A DNA stretch of 64,000 nucleotides from Hymenopellis radicata (taxonomy: Eukaryota; Basidiomycota; Agaricomycetes; Agaricales; Physalacriaceae), in contig JADNRX010000038.1 of assembly GCA_015501595.1 (NCBI GenBank), positions 62,001 to 126,000 of the forward strand, read 5' to 3'. The notes below the pieces were generated by a model that did no database searches, was not told where the DNA came from, and saw nothing but the letters and a program-made list of their open reading frames with translations. Every line of letters starts with the position of its first letter. The stretch's first letter is position 1. The translations under genes and the position numbers were made by a program. Of the stretch, positions 47,561 to 58,479 are shown piece by piece.

Positions 47561-48137
47561 GATACAAGTTGCTCAGTGCCTAAATAGTAGTGTGTTGAGT
47601 TGAGCGAGCGGATTGCGGCAAAGATCGATTTCTGGCAGAGACCTGTCCACAAGAAACGGGCAAGCACGGACAACCGTTACACCACATCGAAAAGCACGAC
47701 CAAGAGTACATTCAAGAGCACGGACAAGCGCACAAGAGCAGTGAAACCAACCGTACAAGACGCTCACCTACGTCGGAACGGTCTGGTGGTGGTGGCGGTG
47801 ATCTTTAAGCAACACAGGTCGTTCCATAACAAGAATCCGGGAGCGCCACAGCCGGATATCATGGCGGGGACTTCAATAAGGTGGAAGAACCAATAGACAG
47901 ACTGCCAACCCGCGACGAAGGTAGAAGCAGAGTGATGGTGATGATGGGACGGTGTAGTCCCACTTTGACCCGATCCTCGTACCCATGCTGGCGATAGGGC
48001 TTGTACTGGTCGATATTCCGGACTCGGTGTGTGTTCTGATGGGCTCAAGGTTGAACGATGTCCTATGAATGAGACATTAGTTTTGAAGCGGTCTGAGGTT
48101 CTCTCCGGGTAATGAAAACGAAAATGCATTGGATACA

Positions 48138-48635
48138 TTAGATTGATAACTCTGGTGGCTCTCCACGGGTCTCGAATGCCAACCAGTCTCCCGTACCAAG
48201 CGGTAATAATCCCATAGAGCGACACTTCCACAGCTCCACAGCCAGCGTTACAATATTGCACAAGACATAAACAAACTTTTGCGGCAGCAGCGTCGAGAAT
48301 GCTGTCGGTGAAGGCGCGAATTGTTTGAACGCGTCGTTGATGGAAGCAATGTTCTTGAGTGGGGTGAAGAGCAGCATGGCTACAATGCCCATGCTGAATA
48401 TCTGCACGCCGCCGCCGGACATGTATAGCATGAAGGCCTGCATTGGCAGCGACTTTGCGGGGGCGATAGCCATGTCCCATGATCGGCGATCCTTTAGTTT
48501 ATCGTACGCTGCTGCTGAGGATGCCGTGGTCTTGACCGCGCCTTGTCTCGATGACAGTGACTTTGAGAACCCCGGCGGTGAAGGAAGATTTTTCCATCGT
48601 GAAGAGCCTTCGAGGCTGGCGTAGTCGAGTGACAT
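48138..48635 (-). CDS. EMC4: ER membrane protein complex subunit 4
   Basis: A single exon of 165 codons. The family core is unmistakable: KLKDRRSWDMAIAPAKSLPM, MLYMSGGGVQIFSMGIV, then LLPQKFVYVLCNIVTLAVEL and the C-terminal LLPLGTGDWLAFETRGEPP. EMC4 is a subunit of the EMC, which inserts membrane proteins with weakly hydrophobic segments into the endoplasmic reticulum. Two membrane segments are visible, in agreement with the family. Length is close to the usual 170-190 residues and no frame break is seen. It shares a 90-base divergent promoter with PRP46. Confidence 0.93.
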   Translation of the reverse strand: MSLDYASLEGSSRWKNLPSPPGFSKSLSSRQGAVKTTASSAAAYDKLKDRRSWDMAIAPAKSLPMQAFMLYMSGGGVQIFSMGIVAMLLFTPLKNIASINDAFKQFAPSPTAFSTLLPQKFVYVLCNIVTLAVELWKCRSMGLLPLGTGDWLAFETRGEPPELSI

Positions 48636-48725
48636 GATGGTAAGCGTGAGTGTTGTTGCTTCCTTTTTCGGAACTTCGCGTCTTGCTCTTGACCACCACG
48701 TCTGGTTCTCTCCGCGACCTCGACG
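48636..48725. promoter_or_regulatory. divergent EMC4-PRP46 promoter with a shared 40-base motif
   Basis: Only 90 bases separate the two start codons, so promoter elements and both 5' leaders must overlap. Within it, 48659-48698 is copy B of the motif also found at 35318-35357. No TATA box is visible. Confidence 0.6.
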
Positions 48726-50144
48726 ATGACGACTGCCGCTCTTCCAGCTCTAGAGTCACTATTTAATCGACACGGCAAGCGAACACGCGACGTTTTCGCA
48801 TCATGCCCCGACGATGGTCTCAAAGACGAAGAAAAGAGCGCCCGACTACGGCTCTCAGTCAAAATGTACGACGAGTATCGGGATTTCAGAGAGCTTCCGT
48901 CGGCATTATTGGCGCAGCAAGGCTCTGTAGGGCCGTCTAGACCAAAGGTGGACCGGAAGATGATAACAGCTGGACGTACGTGCCTTTGTATTTTTGAAGG
49001 CGCCAGCTAACACGTTTGCAGCTTCATCCGTTGCTGCAGAGACGTCGAATATGATTGCACGAATCGATAATACGCCCACCGCCAAACCCTCCACCTTTGC
49101 TTCATCCAGCAAGCTTTCACAAGCGCTCACATTACACAAAACCACACGAACCGTCAAGCCGACGTACCACGCCCCATGGAAGCTGGTTCGGGTTATATCT
49201 GGCCATCTTGGTTGGGTGCGCAGTGTAGCAGTGGAGCCAGGGAACCAGTGGTTCGCCACAGGCGCGGGCGACCGTGTCGTGAAAATCTGGGACCTGGCGT
49301 CTGGCGAGCTCAAGCTCTCGCTGACCGGCCACATCTCCACCGTGCGCGGGCTAGCCGTCTCCCCGCGGCATCCGTACCTCTTCTCCTGCGGCGAGGACAA
49401 GATGGTCAAATGCTGGGACCTGGAGGCGAACAAAGTTATACGGCACTACCACGGCCATCTGTCAGGTGTATACGCGCTGTCGCTGCACCCCACGCTCGAT
49501 ATTCTCGTCACGTCTGGACGAGATGCCTCCGCTCGTGTATGGGACATGCGCACGAAGGCGTCAATACATGTTCTCTCAGGGCATACCGCAACCGTGGCGG
49601 ACGTCAAGTGCCAAGAGTCGGATCCACAGGTTATCACGGGTAGCATGGACTCGACGGTGCGGCTGTGGGATTTGGCGGCGGGCAAGACGATGGTAACGCT
49701 CACGCACCACAAGAAGAGCATCCGCGCTCTTGCCATCCATCCGACCGAGTACTCCTTCGCCTCGGGCTCCGCTGGGGGAAATAATATCAAAAAGTGGAAG
49801 TGCCCAGAAGGAAGCTTTGTATTCAACTTCAGTGGGCACAATGCCATCATCAATACGCTCTCTGTGAACGCTGAAGGCGTCTTTTTCTCGGGAGGTGTGT
49901 ATTTCCTTTGTTCTCTGCTTGCCATTACTGATGTTGCTTTGTATATGCAGGCGATAACGGTTCGTTGACATTGTGGGATTATGACACGGGGACGCCGTTC
50001 CAGAACATGGAGGACCTGCCGCAGCCGGGCTCGCTCGAGGCGGAAGCGGGCGTGTTCTGTTCTACGTTTGATATGACGGGGACGCGGTTGATAACTGGGG
50101 GCGCGGACAAGACCATCAAGGTGTATGCTGAGCAGGCGCAATAG
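48726..50144 (+). CDS. PRP46: pre-mRNA splicing factor PRP46 (PLRG1), WD40
   Basis: Three exons (48726-48975, 49022-49894, 49951-50144) give about 438 residues with a clean frame. The N-terminal part contains [15 protein letters not shown] and is typical of PLRG1. The WD40 propeller starts [20 protein letters not shown] and continues through repeats such as [40 protein letters not shown] and [20 protein letters not shown], ending [16 protein letters not shown]46 is a core member of the Prp19-associated complex that activates the spliceosome in the nucleus. Position, length and motif order agree with orthologues. Confidence 0.95.
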
Positions 50145-52044
50145 TGTGCGGCTTCCGAGTGTTGTATGTAAGTTACAATCTGTTCTGTATAGATTCGTAC
50201 AAGGACCATCCGCCTAAATTTTATCTCGCGCCGAGAACGTAGCTCTGAGTATCGCAGCGTGTAACCCCGCGAGGCGCGAGCCTAATACGGCTTGCTTACC
50301 TACAGGTTCTCGAACTGACGAATGCTGCATTTTCCGTTCGTGCATTCCGCGTAAGTAATTGACCCCGCTTCCACGCTTCTCCTTTTCCTAATGCCACAGC
50401 CGCCGCCGTAGTTATCCGAATCCTCTTCGGTACAGATGCATACCCAAGGATGCAAGGGGCTTTAACAGTTTAGGGTTTCCTCTTGTTGAAGGTGTAGTGG
50501 CTATACATGACTTGGCTACTTCCGATCTGAAGATAGGTGAGAAATGTGAAGTGTGGCGCATTGGTTAGTGGACATGGCTTATGTCTATGAGGCACCACGT
50601 CATTCCATTAGGGGGTAAAGAATCTATCGCCATCGCAGTACTACTCGTACTCTGACTGGGATCAAGAGCGACACGGAGACTCACAGGACTTGAAGGATAC
50701 TATAGACAAATCCCGGGAAGACGGATGCGAAATAGCTTTCCACAACTTTGAAATATCTGCGGAAGCTCGATAGCTACTGTATTTTGTCTTTCTAGTCTTG
50801 AGTTGGCTTCGGTACTCTTTCAGCATTGTGGCCGACCTCACTATTCTATCCTATTTTCGCATTGTACACCTATCAACCCACAGTACTACGTACCTTCTCT
50901 TATCCATAGTGTCGCATGTTCTGGACAGCTATTCAAACATCTGTATTGTATTGAGTGGTCAACGCTGGTTTAGTTCAAGCGGGGGCGTTATACTACACTC
51001 CTCATTGGAATGCAGAGAGACCCTCAGATAAACCTCTGTGACTGTGCCAGACATGGAGCCAATACTCCATAATACAGAAAGGCTAAGAAGACTCCTTTAC
51101 ATGGATAGAGATATCCTTCCAAGGAATTATCTTAGGGTGACCAAGAAGGCGCATGACTGGATCACACCGTAAATGGCTTCGCCAAGTAGAACCAGCACCG
51201 ACGGGAGTGTTCGGTCTGAGGACTTCGTGTCCAAAGCGAGAGGTTTGAGCAAAGCATGCTACCGGAAGGTCACCCGAAGAAGGGCTAGGGGACTGCAGCG
51301 GTCCCTCAGCCCCGAAACGACACAGCGGTCAAAGTTTTTCTTTTGGGACGTAGGCTTCCGCCAAATGGTTTCGTGGAAGGATCGCTTTGAGGCCATGGCG
51401 GTAGACGAGAGCAGAGATTGAGCAGAGACACGCCGAGTTCACGATCGAAGCCAAGTAGACAGAGTTTAAACAACTACAAATATATGCGCCACTGAGTCAA
51501 CGCGTGCTACGCTTAACGACGAGGCATATACAACACACAAGCTGCGAACCTTTGTTTTTGGAACATTCACCATAAAACCTTTACGACTCGCGTAGGCACC
51601 ATAGGTGGCGAGATGCGCGACTATGCCGGGGAGCTCCGTTGAATTTATCGCACCCTGTGGATGTAGCGTTCACTTTGATTTACGCAGTTACACACATCCA
51701 GAAGAAGCAATAGATATCAAGCCCCACAAGGCTAGAACGGCTGAAGGGAAGTACGCATACCACCCTGCGCCACACATCCGAAATCCGACTAGGAGCGGAC
51801 GTGTGTGCTGCCGCAGTTTCACTCTTCCATCAACGGCGAACAAAGGCGTTGCGAAACGAAAGCGATTCCCAACGTACATACTTGCTGCGGTCGTATGGAG
51901 TGTCTTGAAAAAGCTCTATAAATTCTTAACCACTAGACCTATATTATACCATAGTTTCCAAGACAATCCATTCAATAGATGTGTATACAAAGAAACTTAT
52001 ATCAAGCACTCCAACGCCCCATCCATCGCCACGCCAACACCAAA
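50145..52044. other. gene-poor interval between PRP46 and noxA
   Basis: No coding region is supported. The longest frames are 51173-51421 (MASPSRTSTDGSVRS) and 51605-52048 (MARCATMPGSSVEF), both plus strand, without motif or signal peptide. The second overlaps the last exon of noxA on the other strand, which argues against it. Confidence 0.45.
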
Positions 52045-54128
52045 TTAGAAGTTTTCTAATTTCGCGCGATTGATTAGCTGCCAGTCCCACGCAACAGAAG
52101 AAAAATAGAGCTGTGCTCACCTTTGCCGAAGAAGAAACGTGTACCCTTGGGATCCGAATACTTGTTGCACATCACATGCAGCTGCTTGGACAACACGGGC
52201 GGACCGCAGAAGAACACGCCAACGTCCGACTCGGGGTGCTTCTCAGTAATCGAGGGGAACACCCGGTCCCAGTTCGGACGGCCAAAGTGCGTCGGGGCAC
52301 GCAGCGCGGTGATCGCATCCTTCTCCGAGCCAACGTCGTGCACAATGATGTTGTTCATATCGTCCTCCTTGATCTTGGCAGTAAGGTAGATGTTGATCTC
52401 AATGCGGTTCTGCGTATCCTGTTCCTCGATGGCCTGGAGCAGAGAGTGGAACCACTCGGCGGTACCGTAGTCTCGAATGACCCAGGTGAAGTAGACCTGA
52501 AAAAAGACCGCGTGAGGCAAGGGGAGATAGCGTTGTCATGGGCATCGACGTACCTTGGACAACCGCGTGGGCTTGGCGTTGCCAAAGTTGTTCATTCTGT
52601 ACCAGATAGACTTTAGGATGCTGGAAGATGATGTTAGCCATAATGAGGCACGCTGAGACGTCACACTCACGAAGCGAAGGGGGTAACGCCAATACCGGCT
52701 CCGACGAGGAGGATCGTTTCGTATTTCAGGAAATCCTCCGAGGCAGAACCGAACGGTCCATCAACCATGACACGAGGAAGGGTGCGGTTGATGGGCGGGT
52801 TGACGTTGGTGCCGATGACCTGTCCGCCAGCTGGGATGTTCTTCTCCTTGTCCTTGCCAAAGTCACATCCGACGGCCTTGGAAAGCGCAGTAGTGAAGTC
52901 ACCAGCGACACGGATATGGACGGAGATGTAGTCCTCCTCGGGCGCGCTGGTGAGAGTGAAAGGATGCCATTGGAAGTAGGAGACCTCAGGGCACGAGAGG
53001 AAGATGTATTGACCAGCGCGGGTTGTGGTCTTCTCCTTCTTGATCTGGAGCTCCATGACATTAGACGGATGCTGAATGACCTTGGAGATGTAGGTAACAT
53101 GGCGGGAACGGATTTCGCGAAGGACACGCTCCCAGATCCAAATAACACCACCGACGAGCCAGTAGCGCTATAAACGGATTAGAACATAAATAGACCAAAT
53201 ATCGAGGAAGCTCACCCAGAAGACACCAATCACGTTGAAGGAGCAGTAGGGAGGCCTATCAGGCCTGATCATACAGAACATGCCGTGCAGTTGCCAGTTG
53301 ATGAAGAAGACGATGAACAGATGATGTGTGTACCAGAACTTTTCAAAGTTGGCACGACGTCTCTTCTCCATGGCGTACCAAACCATGACACCCAAGGCGG
53401 CAGTCATGACCCAGCCAGTGATAAGGGGACCACTGATGAAGTTGGCCAAGACCCACTCTTTGACCATCTCGCCGGCGGTGGCATTGGGAATGGCGAGTAC
53501 CAGGCGCGTAAGGTTGACAATGTGGGCCAGGATGTGGACGGCAGAGCCAATGACAATGGACCAGGCAGTGGCCTTGTGCAACAAGAGGTTCTTGTCAAAG
53601 GGAATGATGTCGTTAAGTGGCGTGCGGCGAAGGAGGGAGACAAAGTTGCGGCAGACAGGTAAAAGAATGAATATGACGTCGACATGAAGAACAAGCGCCG
53701 CGGTACGAGCAATAGCTGCACGAACACATGAGCAAAAGGTAGCGAAAAAATACTTGAAACGTACGGAAAGTGATGCCAAAGGTCTGACGGGCAGTGTTCG
53801 AGTTATCTTTCAACTGGTAATGGAAAAAACCAAAGACGGCTACGAGGAGGTGAAGCAGGATGAAGATGATAAAAAACATGTGGCGACCGCCGTCGTTTAT
53901 CATCCACATGTCCCATTTCTCGCGGAGACTCTTGGCCTCAAAGGGCACCTTGAGCGACGCAGTGGTAAGCGAGCGCTGGAGGCCCTGGAGTCGGCGCCGC
54001 TCCGTCTTATTGCGCTGGAGATGGGTCGGCGTGTTTCCTCGTTTGAAGTCCAGGTCAGGGTGCGAGTCGAGCGATGCATTGGCAGCACCGCGGTCAGCAA
54101 AGTCGAATCCCGACGAACGGTTGGACAT
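52045..54128 (-). CDS. noxA: NADPH oxidase, NoxA class
   Basis: Six exons on the minus strand (54128-53765, 53715-53216, 53167-52671, 52620-52554, 52496-52121, 52055-52045) give 604 residues with a clean frame. The start MSNRSSGFDFADRG is followed by FEAKSLREKWDMWMINDGGR. Membrane helices carry the heme histidines (LHKATAWSIVIGSAVHILAH and YTHHLFIVFFINWQLHG). The FAD motif is HPFTLTSAPEED and the NADPH motif is GAGIGVTPFAS, with CGPP near the end. The last exon is only 11 bases and completes the conserved FFFGKENF terminus. NoxA makes superoxide at membranes with a NoxR/Rac regulator and is needed for hyphal and fruiting development in several fungi. No EF-hands are present, which excludes the NoxC class. 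Confidence 0.95.
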
Positions 54129-54129
54129 G

Positions 54130-56890
54130 GCTTCCTGCGCGTCTATAAGAAAAGAAAGAAAAGGGAGACCGGCCTGGGTCAAAAAGGGCGTGCTGGACGA
54201 AGGAAAGAAGGAGAGGGAGTGAAGGGGCAGAGCAAGAGCTGACACGAAGTGATGATGGTGGTATGTCGGGAGACGCCGCTATGGAAACAGCTGCCAAATT
54301 AGGAGACAGGCCCGAGCAATCGCAGCAGGTCTAGATCTTCCAGGACACGCTTTCACTTTGTCTTCTGATGCCAGTTGAAGGGGAAAGTAACTAGGGTCTC
54401 CCTCGATATTAATGTCGACTCTTGTTTACACATGCTGATTCTATGTATCCGACTGCATCACCATCAAGATCTGAGTCTTACACCTCGCGAACATCGCAAA
54501 CGTTCGCTTCATGATGATAGATGGCAGCTATGAAACAACGTCGTTTGCAATTGTTTGCAAGTCTGTTTTCGCTGCAGACTTGAACAAGACCCTGATGGAA
54601 ATTAACTATCGACCTGTTGTCCTCTGATGCCATCAGCGACGACAACGAAGATTTCCTTCCACTTTGGCGATCTATTTATTGATGTGGGCCTCAGGACACT
54701 GGACAGGTGCGCCCAGAACATCTTGGCTCTAAGATTCAGAACGCCCGTCAACGGCGTTCGTAGTTGAAGAGAATTTGCTCACATCAAAAGTGCATCAGCG
54801 AACAGCGCAGACAGAGTGTGCCCACATCACGGACGGGGACGGTTAAAAGGACGTCCGACCGAGTATTTTAGATACTGTACATGTGTGATGTGCAAAGCGC
54901 TCGACGTCTGGCGTGTCCTGAACGTGTAGCATCAATGAGCAGTCGTGAGGTCGATAAGAAGAATGACAAGAGACTCAGCGGCCATCAGCAGATGTACGAG
55001 AAATCGACTATTCCGAACTAGCAGGCCATCTGTTAAAGAGCCTTCTTACATCAACACCATCGTGATATGAGAACGAAAAGACTGAGGCTCACCGGAAAGG
55101 AGGGATGTAAAGACTGCATTTGACACAGCGCCAACCAGAATATAGTCGCTAACTTGCATTCGGACAGTACATCTCTCGACGCAGCACATTGCGAGAGTAA
55201 TAGTCACAGTCCAGATATCACGACAGGATTAGCCTATTAGAGTAGCTGCATTGAACGCGGGAGGCGCCTTCCAGCCTTTGTGAACTCGGTTGCAGCTCAA
55301 GGTGAACCAGCTCAAGTTCCTACCAAAGCAACGCGAATTCAACCGGTAGTGAATAGAGACGCGCGAGGTCCGGAGAGGGATAGATACGGGTAGCCCAGAT
55401 AGAACGCGGAAAGCGTGGCGCTAGAGTTGGCCAGAAAGGACCGATGCGTCAAGTACGGTACCGGTTTTGGCCGATCGAGAGCGATTAATTGAGCTGTCGT
55501 TCGGGAGCGGGAGATTTCGGGTGACAAAAATGCGAAACTGCTGTTGAAAGCGCTAACCAAGTTCGAACTGGCTGTGCAACCAGTCTAGAAATAATGCAAC
55601 CGGATCGAGGGGACTTTTTTAACTCTACAACTCCAAGAGAAGGTAACGGTGTTGCCAGACAACACTGGGTGAACTGATCTTAAGCACAAGATGATGGAGT
55701 GGGAATCATTGGATTTAGGCTTTGAGAGAAGTCTGCGTGGAGACGCCGCATGCAAAAGCGCATTCGGTAGGCACGGTATAGTAGTGAGTACACAATAAGA
55801 TCCTAAGTACACCGCTTAGGGATGATGGAAGTACCCTACCTGCGACACAGTGAGTATCTACACGTCTGTTAGTCAAGTACTGGTCAAGTATTCAAGGTCA
55901 TAAAGGAAATCATACACCGATGGATGTGCTTGATGACGTGAACCTCCGGCATCATCCGATCAGCGTGAGAACCGCTGAGTAAGAGCTGTACAGTTCTAGG
56001 CATACCCACAGACGCTCCCACCAATCCCATCCTTCAGCTCCACTCACACTACATCAAGTGCGTATCCGCCTGCTCTCGCTACTTTTCTCCACTAACCTCT
56101 ACCTTTGCAGAATGAGAGAAAAGTGGAAGAAAAGAGGTCCCGCAGACTCAGACGCAAGCGCAGAAAGATGAGGGCTCGTTCCAGTGCGTATCCGTTTCCC
56201 ATCCGCCGCATCTCAGACGCTAATCGATCCATGCAGAGTAAACAACGACCCGACGTGTGCTGCCGCGCCATGGCAAACCGGATCCGCATAACATCGCGTC
56301 CGACCTTTGTCGCTCACAGTACAGTCGCGCCTCGCCTACACGTTCACAGGAGGGGTGGTCGCAGCACTAGCTCTAAATCAATCATAGCCGGGCTGTTGTA
56401 TGGGTCGCTTGAAATGTATAATTGTTGAAGAGAAAAAGTATTTTCTTGCCCATGGCTCGTGTGATGTGTGATATCATTCTTGCACTCGAAGATTCTAGGT
56501 CTCTCCTGCTTCCACGTAAGGTTGACGTTGTGTGGGGACCGCGCGAAGGCGATGACTGAATTGCCTGCGCTTTGGAGAATTGTGGGGACGATGGGGCAGT
56601 GGCGGGCGGAACCTTGAACCTTCCTGAGCCAATGTACATATGCACCCATAACACGTCCGGTAACTTGGGGCACTGTTTTGCTTTCACATGTGTACAGCTT
56701 CGTGCTATACAAGCGTTCTGCGGATATTCTAAATCAGAATCTTGGTAACTGCTAACTCATGCGATTGAATCGCCTCGATAACTTTGACGCTGCCGACAGT
56801 GGCCTCTTCGGCGTACATGTCAGATCCTTGCGTCGCGCCATATGCAACGCTTGCGTACCCTTGACGCGAATTGAATACGTGCGCCTTGTG
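54130..56890. other. gene-poor interval
   Basis: Nearly 2.8 kb upstream of noxA with only short open frames, such as 56105-56428 plus (Arg/Lys-rich) and 55339-55560 minus. No motif, splice pattern, RNA gene or repeat was recognised. Confidence 0.45.
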
Positions 56891-56899
56891 GAATTCGAG

Positions 56900-57393
56900 T
56901 CAGAAATGCCATTTTACTAGTTCCGGTGACTCGCTCACCACGATGCTCACAGTACCGCTTTCGGAATTGACGTCCCTTTCTGCCAATCTGACTGCGTGGA
57001 TCGCGTAATGGCTTTCTTGCCTCCTGCTAGCGACATTCTCGCAATAATACTCACTGCCACACTGTGTAAGCTGCCGCATCAAGCTGTGTTGGTCACTCAT
57101 GACGAATAGCCTTCTATGGCATCTATGATGTCAGATGTGCGCACAGCTGTGACATATGTCACCTCTATGACTCACTTCATCTTCCGAGCCTCCGAGCCGT
57201 CATCCAATTGAACCGAGCTCTTCCGAATCGGTGTTTTTGGCTCGTTGAAACGCACAACACAGCAGAGATCGACGGCTTTGTTAGTACCCGTAACGGACCT
57301 CTTCGTGTATTCCCATGACACATGTGGCACACCGCAGTGATATTCGCATCGCCCACTCGCGGAGCACACTGAGCAACGGGGGTACCTTGTCAA
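56900..57393 (-). CDS. hypothetical two-exon protein
   Basis: On the minus strand MTRYPRCSVCSASGR runs to SEARKM, where a canonical GTGAGT donor occurs (about 57172). Removing an intron ending CATAG near 57121 joins it in phase to a second open stretch (SDQHSLMRQLTQCGSEYYCE to SESPELVKWHF) ending at 56900. The product would have about 145 residues, with several cysteines and no signal peptide. I do not recognise a family. Good phase agreement and clean splice sites are the only support. Confidence 0.33.
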
Positions 57394-57537
57394 AGAGCAG
57401 TACGCGCGGAGGGAACAGGAAGGCCGAAAAGGATAATGTCATCTGGGTATGGCTAGAGAAGCTCTAGCATGCAGTGATGCGTTGCTGACTCGGTTCGGGC
57501 TGACTCCAGAACAACCGGCAATTGCCGAATCCGCTCC

Positions 57538-57543
57538 TATAAA
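57538..57543 (+). promoter_or_regulatory. TATA box candidate of the Hsp20 gene
   Basis: TATAAA lies about 100 bases before the start codon at 57641, a usual distance for a strongly induced fungal gene. TTC and GAA words occur around it but do not form a clean heat-shock element. Confidence 0.4.
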
Positions 57544-57640
57544 GCGAAACGAACGCGTTTGCAATCCATTTCCCATACTCCGCCGCCACTTTTCCCTCGG
57601 TCCTTCGTGCACTACACTAGAACATCCCCGATTCCCTATA

Positions 57641-58479
57641 ATGTCACCAGCGCACTCCAAGTCTACGCGCAAGGCCATCCACACGGTCAACCCACGCGCC
57701 TTGCCGGAGAGCCTCCAGGCAATCGTCGAGCGCTACACTCAGGCCAAAGTCAGGGATCTAGTCAATAGAGGTGTTATCTCTGTCAATGCCGACTATATCA
57801 AGGCCACGAGAACAACCGAACAAGTCGTTCGCGCTGAGCAGACATTCATACCTCGGTAAGCCTCAACTTCGTTTTTGCGTCCCTCAGGACTCTGAGCTTA
57901 TTTCACAGCATGGATGTTTACGACAATCCTGCGTCGCCCAACTTCATTGCGACATTCGAGCTTCCGGGTGTTAGGACAGCAGATATGAAGCTGTCTGTCA
58001 AGGAAGGAAATCTCATCATCGATGGCGAACGTCGGTGTCCTATGATTCACTGCGGCGCTGCGAATGAGCCTCCCAAGGTTGCCACCGACGACGGACATGG
58101 ATCTTCTGCTATGAAGATCGACGTCCTCCCCGTCAAGGCTGCCGTTAAAGAACTCAGATATGGGCGGTTCTACCGCGCTGTGCCTCTCCCTCCGGGTGTC
58201 CAAGTGAGTACATCTCCTCGATGTTTTGCCAATGCGATGCACTTCCATCCACATGCGTTACCTCGCGCGTGATGTCATCCCATTTCCATTGTCTTCTATA
58301 TTCGTCTAGTAAAGGACTTGAAGCTTATTGTTCGCTCTTTTTAGCAATCTGATATCTCGGCGCAGCTGTACGAGGGCATGCTCACTGTCAGCTGGCCTCG
58401 CGTCGTCGACACCGGGTCTGCTACCGCTAGCGCGCCTGAGACGCCTATGTCCGTTACCGCGACGCTCGTCGAGGCCTGA
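57641..58479 (+). CDS. Hsp20 / alpha-crystallin small heat-shock protein
   Basis: Three exons (57641-57855, 57909-58203, 58345-58479) give about 214 residues with a clean frame. The first exon (MSPAHSKSTRKAIHTVNPRA) is the variable N-terminal region. The alpha-crystallin domain runs through FIATFELPGVRTADMKLSVK, RYGRFYRAVPLPPGV and the conserved AQLYEGMLTVSWPR strand. A 20-30 residue insertion (PMIHCGAANEPPKVATDDGH) sits in the loop where many fungal Hsp20 proteins vary. The short I-x-I/V tail motif that docks onto neighbouring subunits is not evident after the domain. Small heat-shock proteins hold unfolded proteins in the cytosol without ATP. Confidence 0.88.

Noticed and set aside
47764..48480. 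Long minus-strand frame of 238 codons
   Set aside because: It overlaps EMC4 in another frame and has no motif; EMC4 conservation decides.
54130..54245. In-frame upstream start for noxA
   Set aside because: The 39-residue extension (MSALALPLHSLSFF...) is not typical of NoxA. The start at 54128 leads directly into the conserved N-terminal region.
57481..57640. Heat-shock element before the Hsp20 gene
   Set aside because: TTC and GAA words are present, but not as the alternating five-base units that define the element.
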